DNA of 50,230 nucleotides. It comes from an uncultured Campylobacter sp. (GTDB lineage: Bacteria > Campylobacterota > Campylobacteria > Campylobacterales > Campylobacteraceae). The stretch spans positions 1 to 50,230 of the forward strand of contig NZ_CALHHX010000214.1 of the NCBI RefSeq assembly GCF_938030685.1, given 5' to 3'. The translations under genes and the position numbers were made by a program. Below are positions 15,816 through 23,835 of this stretch, piece by piece (position 1 is the stretch's first letter; each line of letters opens with the position of its first letter). The notes under the pieces are model-generated. The model saw only the letters and a list, made by a program, of their open reading frames with translations, ran no database searches and was not told the origin of the DNA.

Positions 15816-17000
15816 CTAAAACACCATCGGAGGCCCGTCCATATTTAACGGCGCGGCTTTTCCGTCCGCGATAAGCACCTCATCTTTTTCATCCAAACCG
15901 CTTAAAATTTCGGTATTCAGATCGTCGCTAACGCCGGTTTTTACGTATCGCTGCTCGGGCTCTTTGCCGTTAAGCACAGTGACGTAATCGCCTCCCCTGT
16001 CGCGCTTAATGACGGAGGTAGGCAGGTAGCTCGTATTGTTCGCTTCGCTTACAATTATGTTATTTTCGGTAGTCATTCCGATCTTTAAAAAGTCGTTTTC
16101 GTTATCCACTAGCATCTTTGCGTAAAAATAGATCGCGCTGTCGCTGCTACTCGAAGAATAGGACGAACCGCTAGAGGTTTTATCGTAAGTCCCGTCGCTA
16201 AGCGTGGTAAGACCTGGATCGATCTTGTAAATTTTAGCCTTTTTGATATTATCCAGATCCGATAGTATGGAGTATTCTACGTCCATTCCGACCTTTACTT
16301 TGGATATATCGCCCTCTGCGATTTGCATCTTGATCTCCATCTTGCTCAGATCGGCGATCTTTACGATCGTAGGCGTAGTTTGGTTGGAATTTACCGTTTT
16401 GCCCTCCTCTACCGGCATTGAAACGATCGTACCGCTTATCGGAGCCGTGATCTTGGTGTAGCCGAAATTCGTCTCCGCGGTGCTTAGCTGAAGTTTGGTC
16501 TGCTCGATCTGCGCCTCGATCTGCTTCTGCTCGGCCTCTTTTAAAGCGGCGCTATTTTTGGCGTTTTCCACCGCCTCTTTGGAAGCGGCGTTTCTTTTAT
16601 ACAGCTCAAGCTCGCGGTTATACTGCGTTTTGGCGTTTGCCGCGGCGATCTTTGCCGAAGCTAAATTTGCTTCGTGGATCAGAAGCTGCGCCTTTTGCTG
16701 CGCGATCTCGTTTTCTTGAGTGACCGAGTCGATCTGCGCGATCATATCGCCTTTTTTTACGATATCGCCCACTTTGACGTAGAGCTTTTTGATCTGACCG
16801 CTTACCTGCGCGCCCACGTCGATCAAATCCCTGGCATAAACCTCGCCCGCAGCCGTCACCGTGCCTCTGATATCGCCCTTTTCAAGTCTAGTCGTAAGAG
16901 CTTTCGGCGCCTCTTCTTGCTTAAAAAATTTGCCGTATAAGAAATATATCGCAATGACTATGAGCAGGGTAAAGGCGATAAATTTCAAGGTTTTTTTCAT
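15816..17000 (-). CDS. macA: MacA-type periplasmic adaptor (HlyD/membrane fusion family)
   Basis: This 394-residue protein has one N-terminal membrane helix (about residues 7-24). The lipoyl half-motifs follow, GDIRGTVTAAGEV and VSGQIKKLYVKVGDIVKKGD, then a long alpha-helical hairpin at about 95-170. The second lipoyl half is FGYTKITAPISGTIVSMPV, followed by beta-barrel and membrane-proximal domains. This is the MacA architecture linking MacB to a TolC-like duct. A serine-rich loop SSGSSYSSSSSDSA near residue 275 is unusual but lies in a variable region. It is the first gene of the macA-macB-duct operon. Confidence 0.95.
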   Translation of the reverse strand: MKKTLKFIAFTLLIVIAIYFLYGKFFKQEEAPKALTTRLEKGDIRGTVTAAGEVYARDLIDVGAQVSGQIKKLYVKVGDIVKKGDMIAQIDSVTQENEIAQQKAQLLIHEANLASAKIAAANAKTQYNRELELYKRNAASKEAVENAKNSAALKEAEQKQIEAQIEQTKLQLSTAETNFGYTKITAPISGTIVSMPVEEGKTVNSNQTTPTIVKIADLSKMEIKMQIAEGDISKVKVGMDVEYSILSDLDNIKKAKIYKIDPGLTTLSDGTYDKTSSGSSYSSSSSDSAIYFYAKMLVDNENDFLKIGMTTENNIIVSEANNTSYLPTSVIKRDRGGDYVTVLNGKEPEQRYVKTGVSDDLNTEILSGLDEKDEVLIADGKAAPLNMDGPPMVF

Positions 17001-17064
17001 TTTGCCAACTTCAAATAAAATAAGGGCTAATTCTAATGTAAAAATATAAAATTTTAGTTAAATA

Positions 17065-17934
17065 CTAAATTCTTTGCTCACGCAGGGCGTAAAATTTCAT
17101 GATCTTTTTATGTAAAATTAGCGAAACGCAGATCAGCGCCGAGCCCGCAAGTAGGCGTGCTAGATCGGCGTCCTTTTGCCAAAACACTAAATTTACGACG
17201 ATTGCTGCGGGGATGAGCGCGTTATTCATAATCGCAAGCACGCCGCTATCGACCTCGCACGCGCCTTTGTTCCACAAAAAATAGCCTAAAGCGCTAGCTA
17301 CCGTGCCCAGATACACGATCACCGCGCCCTGCGAGAAGCTGGGATTAAATTTAGAAAAATCTCCGAGCACGATCGCCGCAATCGCCGTAACCGCGGTGGC
17401 CCCCGCAAAAAAGTAGCCGAAAAGCTCCTTTTGTTCGCTAAAGCCGTGGCGCTCCAGCATAAATTTATACGCGCTCTGTCCGAGCCCGAAGCATAAATTT
17501 GCGCCTTGGACTAGCAAAAAGCCCGTCAAAAACTCAGAGTTTATCGCGCCGAATTTTATCACCAAAGCCCCGAGCACCGCGACAGCGACGCTGAAAAGAT
17601 ATAGCGCGCGAAATCTAAGCTTAAGCGCGTCGTAAAGCAGCGTCACGTAAAACGGAGTAAATATCGTAAAAAGCGCCACTTCATAGACCTTCAAATACGC
17701 AAAGCTGCGGTAGTAGAAGATATACATCACGCCGATCTGTACGGCGCCCACGGCGCAAATTTTAAGCGCCAGGGCGGGATTTACGCCGCGAAATTTCATA
17801 AACGGCAAAAAACAAATTAGCGCCAACGATACGCGCGAAAATGCCAAATACGCGCTGTCTATGCCGCGCAAAAACTCGCCTATCAAAGAGAAACTAAAAG
17901 CCCAAATACAAGTAACCAAAATCAGTTTTTTCAA
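17065..17934 (-). CDS. EamA/DMT family transporter
   Basis: This 289-residue protein has about ten hydrophobic segments arranged as two five-helix EamA repeats. It starts ILVTCIWAFSFSLIGEFLRG and has YRSFAYLKVYEVALFTIFTP at the end of the first repeat and GTVASALGYFLWNKG in the second. Members of this superfamily export small metabolites; the substrate cannot be inferred. The start is TTG at 17934-17932, preceded by an AGGCGG site that lies inside a strong hairpin. It ends about 65 bases before macA and may form a separate transcript. The adjacent glmU is divergent. Confidence 0.9.
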   Translation of the reverse strand: MKKLILVTCIWAFSFSLIGEFLRGIDSAYLAFSRVSLALICFLPFMKFRGVNPALALKICAVGAVQIGVMYIFYYRSFAYLKVYEVALFTIFTPFYVTLLYDALKLRFRALYLFSVAVAVLGALVIKFGAINSEFLTGFLLVQGANLCFGLGQSAYKFMLERHGFSEQKELFGYFFAGATAVTAIAAIVLGDFSKFNPSFSQGAVIVYLGTVASALGYFLWNKGACEVDSGVLAIMNNALIPAAIVVNLVFWQKDADLARLLAGSALICVSLILHKKIMKFYALREQRI

Positions 17935-17938
17935 AACG

Positions 17939-17966
17939 TCCGCCTAAGCTTTAAAATTTAGGCGGA
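17939..17966 (-). promoter_or_regulatory. Hairpin covering the ribosome-binding site of the EamA gene
   Basis: In the minus-strand transcript, TCCGCCTAA pairs perfectly with TTAGGCGGA across a 10-base AT-rich loop. The 3' arm contains the AGGCGG ribosome-binding site, and the TTG start follows 4 bases later. The hairpin could hide the site and lower translation, or could end transcripts, since CGTTTT follows. Only the pairing is observed; regulation is inferred. Confidence 0.55.
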
Positions 17967-18049
17967 ATTTTATAAAATTTTAGTTGAATTTGGGATTTAA
18001 ATTTCGCCCACGCGGCATAAATTTAGGTTTTTATTTATTTTAAATGTGT

Positions 18050-18055
18050 TAAAAT
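18050..18055 (+). promoter_or_regulatory. glmU: Possible -10 element of the glmU promoter
   Basis: TAAAAT lies 29 bases upstream of the glmU ATG in the divergent gap, following T-rich sequence typical of epsilonproteobacterial promoters. No convincing -35 box is visible. An AAGGGTA site precedes the ATG. Confidence 0.35.
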
Positions 18056-18084
18056 TATCCGATTTTTGAAATTTAAGGGTAAAA

Positions 18085-19386
18085 ATGAACGACGTTTCGG
18101 TTATAGTTCTTGCCGCAGGACTCGGCACTCGGATGAAGTCGCAAAAAGCTAAGGTTCTTTTCGAGCTTTGCGGCGAGCCGATGATAATCCACATCTTAAA
18201 GAAAGCTTACGAAATTTCAAACGACGTGAGCGTGATTTTACACTACCAATTCGACGAGGTTAAAAGCGCGGTTCTAGCGCAGTTCCCAAACGCTAAAATT
18301 TACAAACAAGATCACGAGCATTTCCCCGGCACTGCGGGCGGACTAAAAGAGGTCGAAATCCGCGGGGAAAAAACGCTCATAATCTGCGGCGATATGCCCT
18401 TGGTAAAAAGCGCCGAGCTTCGCAAACTCTGCGAGGGGGACGCGGAGGTAAATTTAAGCGTTTTTAGCGCGCGCGATCCATTCGGGTACGGTCGCGTAAT
18501 TACTCGCGGCGGCGAAATTTTAAAGATCGTCGAGCAAAAGGACGCAAGCGAGGAGGAAGAGGCGGTAAAAGACGCAAACGCCGGCTGCTACTGCTTCAAA
18601 AGCGAGGCATTGAAACGGATCCTACCTAAGATCAAACCCGATAACGCTCAAAAAGAGTACTACCTCACCGATGCGATCAAAATCGCCAAGGATATGGGCT
18701 TAAGATGCGCCGCCGTGTGGGTGGACGAGCAAAGCTTCATGGGCATAAACGATAAATTTGCCCTTAGCATCGCCGAAAATTTAATGCAAAACGAGATCAA
18801 AGAAAATCTGATGAAGCAAGGCGTTTTGATGCGCCTACCGCAAAGCATCTACATCGACAGTAGAGCAAAATTTATCGGCGAGTGCGAGCTGCAAGAAAAC
18901 GTAAGCATCATAGGTCCTTGCACGATCGAAAGCTCGCTCATCAAAAGCGGTTGCGTTATCGAAGATAGCATCGTAAAAAACTCCGACATCGGTCCTATGG
19001 CACATCTGCGCCCAAAATGCGAAGTTATAGGCACTCATATCGGAAATTTCGTCGAGCTTAAAAACGCGAAAGTAAACAAGATCAAGGCGGGGCATTTAAG
19101 TTATCTCGGAGATTGCGAGATCGATGAGGGCAGCAATATCGGCTGCGGCACGATTACGTGCAACTACGACGGCAAGAAAAAATACAAAACGATAATCGGC
19201 AAAAACGTCTTCATCGGCTCGGACACGCAGCTAGTAGCGCCCGTGCGGGTGGCCGACGACGTCATAATCGCTGCGGGCACGACGGTTACAAGCGACGTTC
19301 CGAGCGGCGCGCTGGCGATCAGCCGAACGAAACAAACTAACAAAGATGGGTTTTTCCATAAATTTTTTAGGAGCGAAGATGAGTAA
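18085..19386 (+). CDS. glmU: Bifunctional GlmU: N-acetylglucosamine-1-phosphate uridyltransferase / glucosamine-1-phosphate acetyltransferase
   Basis: GlmU makes UDP-GlcNAc for peptidoglycan and LPS in the cytoplasm. The N-terminal pyrophosphorylase has VLAAGLGTRMKSQKAKVL (residues 8-25) and the downstream IICGDMPLV. The C-terminal left-handed beta-helix starts near residue 255 (DSRAKFIGECELQENVSIIG). It has NFVELKNAKVNKIKAGHLSY followed by GDCEIDEGSNIGCGTITCNY, the active-site region of the acetyltransferase. The length of 433 residues is normal for Campylobacter. It overlaps coaBC by 8 bases and heads the glmU-coaBC-uppS block, the order also found in C. jejuni. Confidence 0.97.
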   Translation: MNDVSVIVLAAGLGTRMKSQKAKVLFELCGEPMIIHILKKAYEISNDVSVILHYQFDEVKSAVLAQFPNAKIYKQDHEHFPGTAGGLKEVEIRGEKTLIICGDMPLVKSAELRKLCEGDAEVNLSVFSARDPFGYGRVITRGGEILKIVEQKDASEEEEAVKDANAGCYCFKSEALKRILPKIKPDNAQKEYYLTDAIKIAKDMGLRCAAVWVDEQSFMGINDKFALSIAENLMQNEIKENLMKQGVLMRLPQSIYIDSRAKFIGECELQENVSIIGPCTIESSLIKSGCVIEDSIVKNSDIGPMAHLRPKCEVIGTHIGNFVELKNAKVNKIKAGHLSYLGDCEIDEGSNIGCGTITCNYDGKKKYKTIIGKNVFIGSDTQLVAPVRVADDVIIAAGTTVTSDVPSGALAISRTKQTNKDGFFHKFFRSEDE

Positions 19387-20560
19387 GAAAAAGGTTTTAC
19401 TGGCGGTTTGCGGGAGTATCAGTTTTTACAAAGCGTTTGAAATTTTATCCGCTCTGAAAAAGTCGAATTTCGACGTCTATGTCGCGCTTAGCGACGGTGT
19501 GCAGGAATTTGTCAGCTACAAAGCATTCGAGGCGCTGTGCGATCACCCAGTACTTTGCAAAGCCAACGAAAACTGGCAAGCGGGCATCAACCACATCGCT
19601 TACTCCAAGGTGGATTTGGTTTTGATCGCGCCTGCGACGGCAAATACGATAAACAAGCTCGCTTGGGGCGTCTGCGACAACGTATTTTTAGAGGTGCTAA
19701 ACGCGGCTTTCGCCCACGCCAAGGTAGTCATCGCGCCGGCCGCGAACCCCGCGCTACTTGAAAACAATATCACGAAAAACTGCATCGATATGCTAAAAGC
19801 AAGCGTCAATGCGTATTTTGTGGATCCGATAGAAAAAACCCTAGCTTGCGGCGACACTGGCAAGGGCGGGCTAGCGAGCACCGAGGCGATCATGCAGACG
19901 CTAAAGCGCGCGCTTTACAACGATAAATTTTGGGAGGATAAAACCGTCATCATTACCGGAGGCGCGACGATCGAAAAGATCGACAGCGTGCGCGGCATTA
20001 CGAATTTTTCCAGCGGCAAAACCTCCAAAGCGATTGCCGACGCGCTGTTTTACCTAGGCGCGGACGTGACGCTGATCTCTAGCAACGAATATGAAAATTT
20101 ACCGTACAAGCTCGTTAAATTTGAAAGCACTATCGGGCTAAAATCGGCGCTTGACAGCACAAAATTTCCCGACGGCGCATATTTGATAATGGCTGCCGCG
20201 GTAAGCGATTACTCGCCAAAGGTGCGCTACAAAGACAAAGTGAAAAAAGCCGAGATCGGCGAAATTTGGAATTTACGCCTAGGCGAAAACGAGGATATCT
20301 TAAGCTCCGTGCGCGGAAATATCAAAAAAGTGGGCTTTAAACTCGAAACCGACCGCGAAAACGCCGTCGGCGAGGCTAAACGCATGCTTAACGAAAAGCA
20401 TCTCGACGCCGTCTGCCTAAACGTGCTGGACGACATCATCAAGCTCGGCGGCGACATCCTTAAGGTCACCTTTATCACGAAAAACGATCAGGTCGTAATC
20501 GACACCGCGCCGAAGGACGAAGTCGCCCTAAAAATCGCAGCTGAGCTGAAAAAAATCTGA
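19379..20560 (+). CDS. coaBC: Bifunctional phosphopantothenoylcysteine decarboxylase / synthetase CoaBC
   Basis: CoaBC catalyses two consecutive steps of coenzyme A synthesis. The flavin-dependent CoaC half has VLLAVCGSISFYKAFEIL, the catalytic histidine in INHIAYSK, the PAANPALLENN motif and the substrate-clamp cysteine in ACGDTGKGG. The CoaB half has GGATIEKIDSVRGITNFSSG followed by KTSKAIADALFYLGADVTLI. I choose the ATG at 19379 because AGGAG lies 6 bases before it and the domain starts at once. An upstream in-frame start at 19346 would add 11 residues with no homology. The protein has 393 residues. Confidence 0.96.
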   Translation: MSKKKVLLAVCGSISFYKAFEILSALKKSNFDVYVALSDGVQEFVSYKAFEALCDHPVLCKANENWQAGINHIAYSKVDLVLIAPATANTINKLAWGVCDNVFLEVLNAAFAHAKVVIAPAANPALLENNITKNCIDMLKASVNAYFVDPIEKTLACGDTGKGGLASTEAIMQTLKRALYNDKFWEDKTVIITGGATIEKIDSVRGITNFSSGKTSKAIADALFYLGADVTLISSNEYENLPYKLVKFESTIGLKSALDSTKFPDGAYLIMAAAVSDYSPKVRYKDKVKKAEIGEIWNLRLGENEDILSSVRGNIKKVGFKLETDRENAVGEAKRMLNEKHLDAVCLNVLDDIIKLGGDILKVTFITKNDQVVIDTAPKDEVALKIAAELKKI

Positions 20561-20563
20561 TCC

Positions 20564-21241
20564 GTGAATAGCCTAAATCATCTAGCCCTCGTGATGGACG
20601 GCAACGGGCGTTGGGCGAAAAAGCGCGGTCTGCTGCGCACCGGCGGGCACGAAGCGGGCGCGGAGGTCGTAGAGCAGATCTGCGAGTTTTGCATTGACGA
20701 AGGCATCGCAAACCTCACACTCTACGCCTTTAGTACCGAAAATTGGAAGCGCCCGAAAAGCGAAGTGGAATTTTTGATGAAGTTGCTTCAAAAATTCCTA
20801 ATTTCACGCCGCGAAAAATTTACCCAAAACGGGATAAAATTCTATCCGATCGGCGACATATCGGCTTTTGAGGGCGATCTGCGAAGCGAGATCGAATATC
20901 TTTCAAATTTAACCCAAAACGGGCGAGCGCTAAATTTTAACCTAGCGATCAACTACGGCTCGCGAGACGAGATCGTGCGAGCGTGCGAGCGGCTGCTTGC
21001 AAGCGGCGAGCTCCTAAGCGAAGCGAGCATCGGCGCGCATCTGGATACCGCGCACAGCGGCGACGTGGATCTGCTGGTGCGCACCGGCGGCGAGCAGCGG
21101 CTATCTAATTTCTTGCTCTGGCAAGCAAGCTACGCCGAGCTTGCGTTTACGCCGACGCTGTGGCCCGATTTCACGCGCGAGGAGCTTGCGCGCATAGTGG
21201 ATGATTTCCGCCGCAAACAGCGCCGCTTCGGCGGTCTTTGA
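20564..21241 (+). CDS. uppS: Undecaprenyl diphosphate synthase (cis-prenyltransferase)
   Basis: UppS condenses farnesyl diphosphate with isopentenyl diphosphate to make the lipid carrier for cell wall and glycan export. The 225-residue protein has the catalytic MDGNGRWAKKRG (Asp12), the LTLYAFSTENWKRP motif and the late RTGGEQRLSNFLLWQASYAE with the metal-site glutamate. The start is GTG, 3 bases after the coaBC stop, so the two are probably translated from one message. Length and motifs are ordinary. Confidence 0.97.
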   Translation: MNSLNHLALVMDGNGRWAKKRGLLRTGGHEAGAEVVEQICEFCIDEGIANLTLYAFSTENWKRPKSEVEFLMKLLQKFLISRREKFTQNGIKFYPIGDISAFEGDLRSEIEYLSNLTQNGRALNFNLAINYGSRDEIVRACERLLASGELLSEASIGAHLDTAHSGDVDLLVRTGGEQRLSNFLLWQASYAELAFTPTLWPDFTREELARIVDDFRRKQRRFGGL

Positions 21242-21564
21242 GCTACGGCCAGTCGCTTTAAATTTTAAAATTTTAATTCGCAGAACCGCATGCGACGCGA
21301 TAAATTTTAAAATTTAATCAGCTGGCGCTCGCGATACCTTGAAATTTTAAAATTTCAGGATTTTAATTTGCAGCGCTGTAAAATTTAAAATTTTAACTAC
21401 GTAGGCGCGCGGTGCCGCGAAATTTAAAAATTTTAGAATTTTAAAATTTCGCCCACTTAAATTTAAAGCTCTAGCGCGAGCTGAGTTGCGCGACGCGGTA
21501 AATTTAACGCAGCAGGATTTTAAAAATCACGCCGCGCGTTCACGCAAAGACCGAAAGGAAGGCT
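21242..21564. other. Non-coding stretch with repeated AT-rich palindromes
   Basis: This 323-base gap has no convincing gene. It alternates blocks such as AAATTTTAAAATTT with roughly 20-30 base GC-rich spacers containing GCG-type words. About five to six such blocks occur, spaced about 50-65 bases apart through the first 200 bases. It ends with an AAGGAAGG ribosome-binding site for the next gene. The blocks are self-complementary and could form weak hairpins. The same words occur elsewhere in the window, so this may be a decayed or expanded intergenic repeat. Confidence 0.5.
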
Positions 21565-21990
21565 ATGAGCTACTACATACAATGCGGTTGCGGCAAAAAA
21601 CTTACCAAAAAGCCGATGAAAACTCTAAGATGCCCAAGATGCGGCAGCGTGTATAAAAAACCAAAGAAATTTATATTGGCGGTCTACATTTGCCTGCTTG
21701 TGTTTTTCGTGCTAGCATTTGCTTTCATCCCCGATAAAATGGGGATTTTGGCATCCGCAGGCAGCGGGATAGGCGCATATATTATGTTTTTATGGATCGT
21801 AGATGCTCTGAACTTCGATCTTTTGGACGCCGTGATACTGGTGGCGGGATTTTTGATTTTCGGCGGATTATATGAGGCATGGGGCGAGCCGCTCATTGCC
21901 GGGCTCATAGCCATTTTATTTTGCGTAGGCACGGCGGCGATTTTCGTAAAATTTTTCCCTTATGAGAGGCAAAAAATCAATGAAAACTAA
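21565..21990 (+). CDS. Membrane protein with N-terminal zinc ribbon
   Basis: This 141-residue protein begins with two metal-binding pairs, CGCGKK and CPRCGSVY, which form a small zinc ribbon (residues about 6-35). Four hydrophobic segments follow, starting FILAVYICLLVFFVLAFAF and ending GLIAILFCVGTAAIFVKFF. I recognise no named family. It interrupts an otherwise conserved Campylobacter gene order between uppS and the prepilin peptidase, so it was probably inserted there. A strong AAGGAAGG site precedes the ATG, which supports expression. Function unknown. Confidence 0.75.
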   Translation: MSYYIQCGCGKKLTKKPMKTLRCPRCGSVYKKPKKFILAVYICLLVFFVLAFAFIPDKMGILASAGSGIGAYIMFLWIVDALNFDLLDAVILVAGFLIFGGLYEAWGEPLIAGLIAILFCVGTAAIFVKFFPYERQKINEN

Positions 21991-22055
21991 GAAATTTCTC
22001 GCTACCATAAAACGTTTGATTAAATTTTAAAAAGTTAAAGCTCCAAAGGAAAAAG

Positions 22056-22811
22056 ATGGATTTAAATATCGTTTACGGCGTGATTTTTGCGGTATTCGGC
22101 ACCTGCGTGGGTTCGTTTTGCAACGTCCTGATCTATCGCCTGCCGCGCGGACAGAGCGTCAATTTCCCCGCATCGCACTGCCCCAAATGCTCTCACGCTT
22201 TAAAATTTTACCACAACATTCCGCTGCTTTCGTGGCTCTTTTTGGGCGGCAAATGCGCCTTTTGCAAAACCAAAATTTCGATCCGCTACCCGATCGTCGA
22301 GCTTTTAGGCGGCGCGCTTGCGCTTGCGGCGTATTTCGGCGAGCCAGATCTTGCAAAAGCCGCGGTGCTCGGGCTTTGCTTCATCCTGCTTATGGCACTT
22401 TCGGCGATCGATTTTGAGTATAAAGCCGTGCCCGAGAGCCTTCTTTACGTAGTTACGGCGCTTTCGCTTGCTTATACGCTGATGTATGATTTTAATCTCA
22501 GCGGCGTGGGCGCAGCGGCGGGATACGCGGCGATATTTTTCGTGCTGCGCCTCATCGTTACTTTCGTGCTAAAGCGCGAAGCGATGGGAAGCGCGGATAT
22601 TTTTATCGCGGGCGTTATGGGGGCGATTTTGGGCTGGAAGCTGGGCGGCATCTCGATCTACATCGGCGCGATTTTGACGCTGCCTGCGTATCTCATCGCG
22701 CACAAAAAGGGCTACGAGCTACCGTTCGTGCCGTTTTTATCGATGGGGCTACTTCTTACTTTTATTTTTAGAGATCAAATTTTAAGGCTCTTGGACGTCA
22801 TTTATGGATAG
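22056..22811 (+). CDS. Prepilin peptidase (A24 family leader peptidase / N-methyltransferase)
   Basis: This 251-residue integral membrane protein cleaves and methylates type IV pilin-like or pseudopilin precursors. The N-terminal cytoplasmic loop has CPKCSHALKFYHNIPLLSWL and CAFCKTKISIRYPIVELLGG, with the two zinc CxxC pairs. The catalytic aspartates are in SAIDFEYKAVPESL and in MGSADIFIAGVMGA, the latter replacing the usual GxGD. About seven to eight membrane segments are visible. The homologue in C. jejuni lies in the same gene order. No pilin genes are in this window. Confidence 0.93.
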   Translation: MDLNIVYGVIFAVFGTCVGSFCNVLIYRLPRGQSVNFPASHCPKCSHALKFYHNIPLLSWLFLGGKCAFCKTKISIRYPIVELLGGALALAAYFGEPDLAKAAVLGLCFILLMALSAIDFEYKAVPESLLYVVTALSLAYTLMYDFNLSGVGAAAGYAAIFFVLRLIVTFVLKREAMGSADIFIAGVMGAILGWKLGGISIYIGAILTLPAYLIAHKKGYELPFVPFLSMGLLLTFIFRDQILRLLDVIYG

Positions 22812-23835
22812 GGTGCAGCGCTATTTATTTAGCAATTTCGTCGGTTCCTTCGCGTCGCTTTTCAGCACGCTTTTTATCATAATGTCGATCGTCTTTTTCC
22901 TTCAGATCGCGCGCATTACGTCGTTTATCGAGATAAATTTTTCGGAGCTAGTCAAGCTCTATCTTTTCATGCTGCCGCGCATCCTCATCTTTACGGTGCC
23001 GATCGCGTTTTTCGTAGCGCTTAGCATCTCGCTTTTTAGGCTCTCTAAAGAGAACGAAACCATCGTCATATTTACCATCGGCTACGCCACGCGCAAGATC
23101 GCGCTGTTTTTCGGCATAAGCGCCGCGCTGTGCTCTTTAGCGCTACTTTTCGTATCGCTTTTTATGATGCCGATAGCCGAAAATTTAAAGGACAATTTCA
23201 TCGATTACAAAAAAATTAGCGCGACGCTAAACATCAAATCCAACGAATTCGGGCAGAAATTCTCAGACTGGCTCGTTTTTATTGATTCGCAGGAAAATAA
23301 CGGCACAAGCACGCTGTATAAGGATCTGGTGCTGTATAATCCGGGTAACTCGCAGGATCACGAGCGGATGATCGTAGCGCGTAGCGGCGAGTTTAAAAAC
23401 GAAAATGCGAGCTTTTCTGCGATGCTACACGACGGCAAAATTTACACGATGGGCGGCGAGCAGTGGCACGTAAGCGAGTTTGAAAGCCTAACCCTGCGCA
23501 CGCAAAGCGACCGCAATATCCGCGGCGGCGGCGGCGTGATCGGATACTGGAGTGAGATGGGCAGCAGCGAAAAGCGCAGGAAGGAATTTAGCATCTACAC
23601 CCTCGTCTCGCTCTTTCCGCTGGCGAGCTTTCTGTTTGCGCTAAGCCTCGGCATCGTGACCTATCGCTACGAAAAGGGCTTCGTTTACGCGGGGATATTC
23701 GGCGTGCTTTTTAGCTACTTTGCGATGATCATGCTGCTTTCTAAATACCCAAGCATCGCGCTTCCGGTGACATTCGGCGTTACGCTTATCGGCTCGCTGC
23801 TTTACTACAGGATCAAAATTGCCCCGAGATACTGA
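22804..23835 (+). CDS. lptG: LptF/LptG-family permease (YjgP/YjgQ)
   Basis: This 343-residue protein has the family layout. Three N-terminal helices are followed by a large periplasmic domain and three C-terminal helices (SIYTLVSLFPLASFLFALSL to VTFGVTLIGSLLYYRI). LptF and LptG form the inner-membrane part of the LPS transport machine together with LptB. The start overlaps the prepilin peptidase gene by 8 bases. I cannot be certain whether it is the F or G paralogue; the position before truA is like that of the C. jejuni gene. Length is normal. Confidence 0.88.
   Translation: MDRVQRYLFSNFVGSFASLFSTLFIIMSIVFFLQIARITSFIEINFSELVKLYLFMLPRILIFTVPIAFFVALSISLFRLSKENETIVIFTIGYATRKIALFFGISAALCSLALLFVSLFMMPIAENLKDNFIDYKKISATLNIKSNEFGQKFSDWLVFIDSQENNGTSTLYKDLVLYNPGNSQDHERMIVARSGEFKNENASFSAMLHDGKIYTMGGEQWHVSEFESLTLRTQSDRNIRGGGGVIGYWSEMGSSEKRRKEFSIYTLVSLFPLASFLFALSLGIVTYRYEKGFVYAGIFGVLFSYFAMIMLLSKYPSIALPVTFGVTLIGSLLYYRIKIAPRY

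Noticed and set aside
21242..21564. CRISPR-like array
   Set aside because: The AT blocks are degenerate and unevenly spaced, spacers are not of one length and no cas genes are present.
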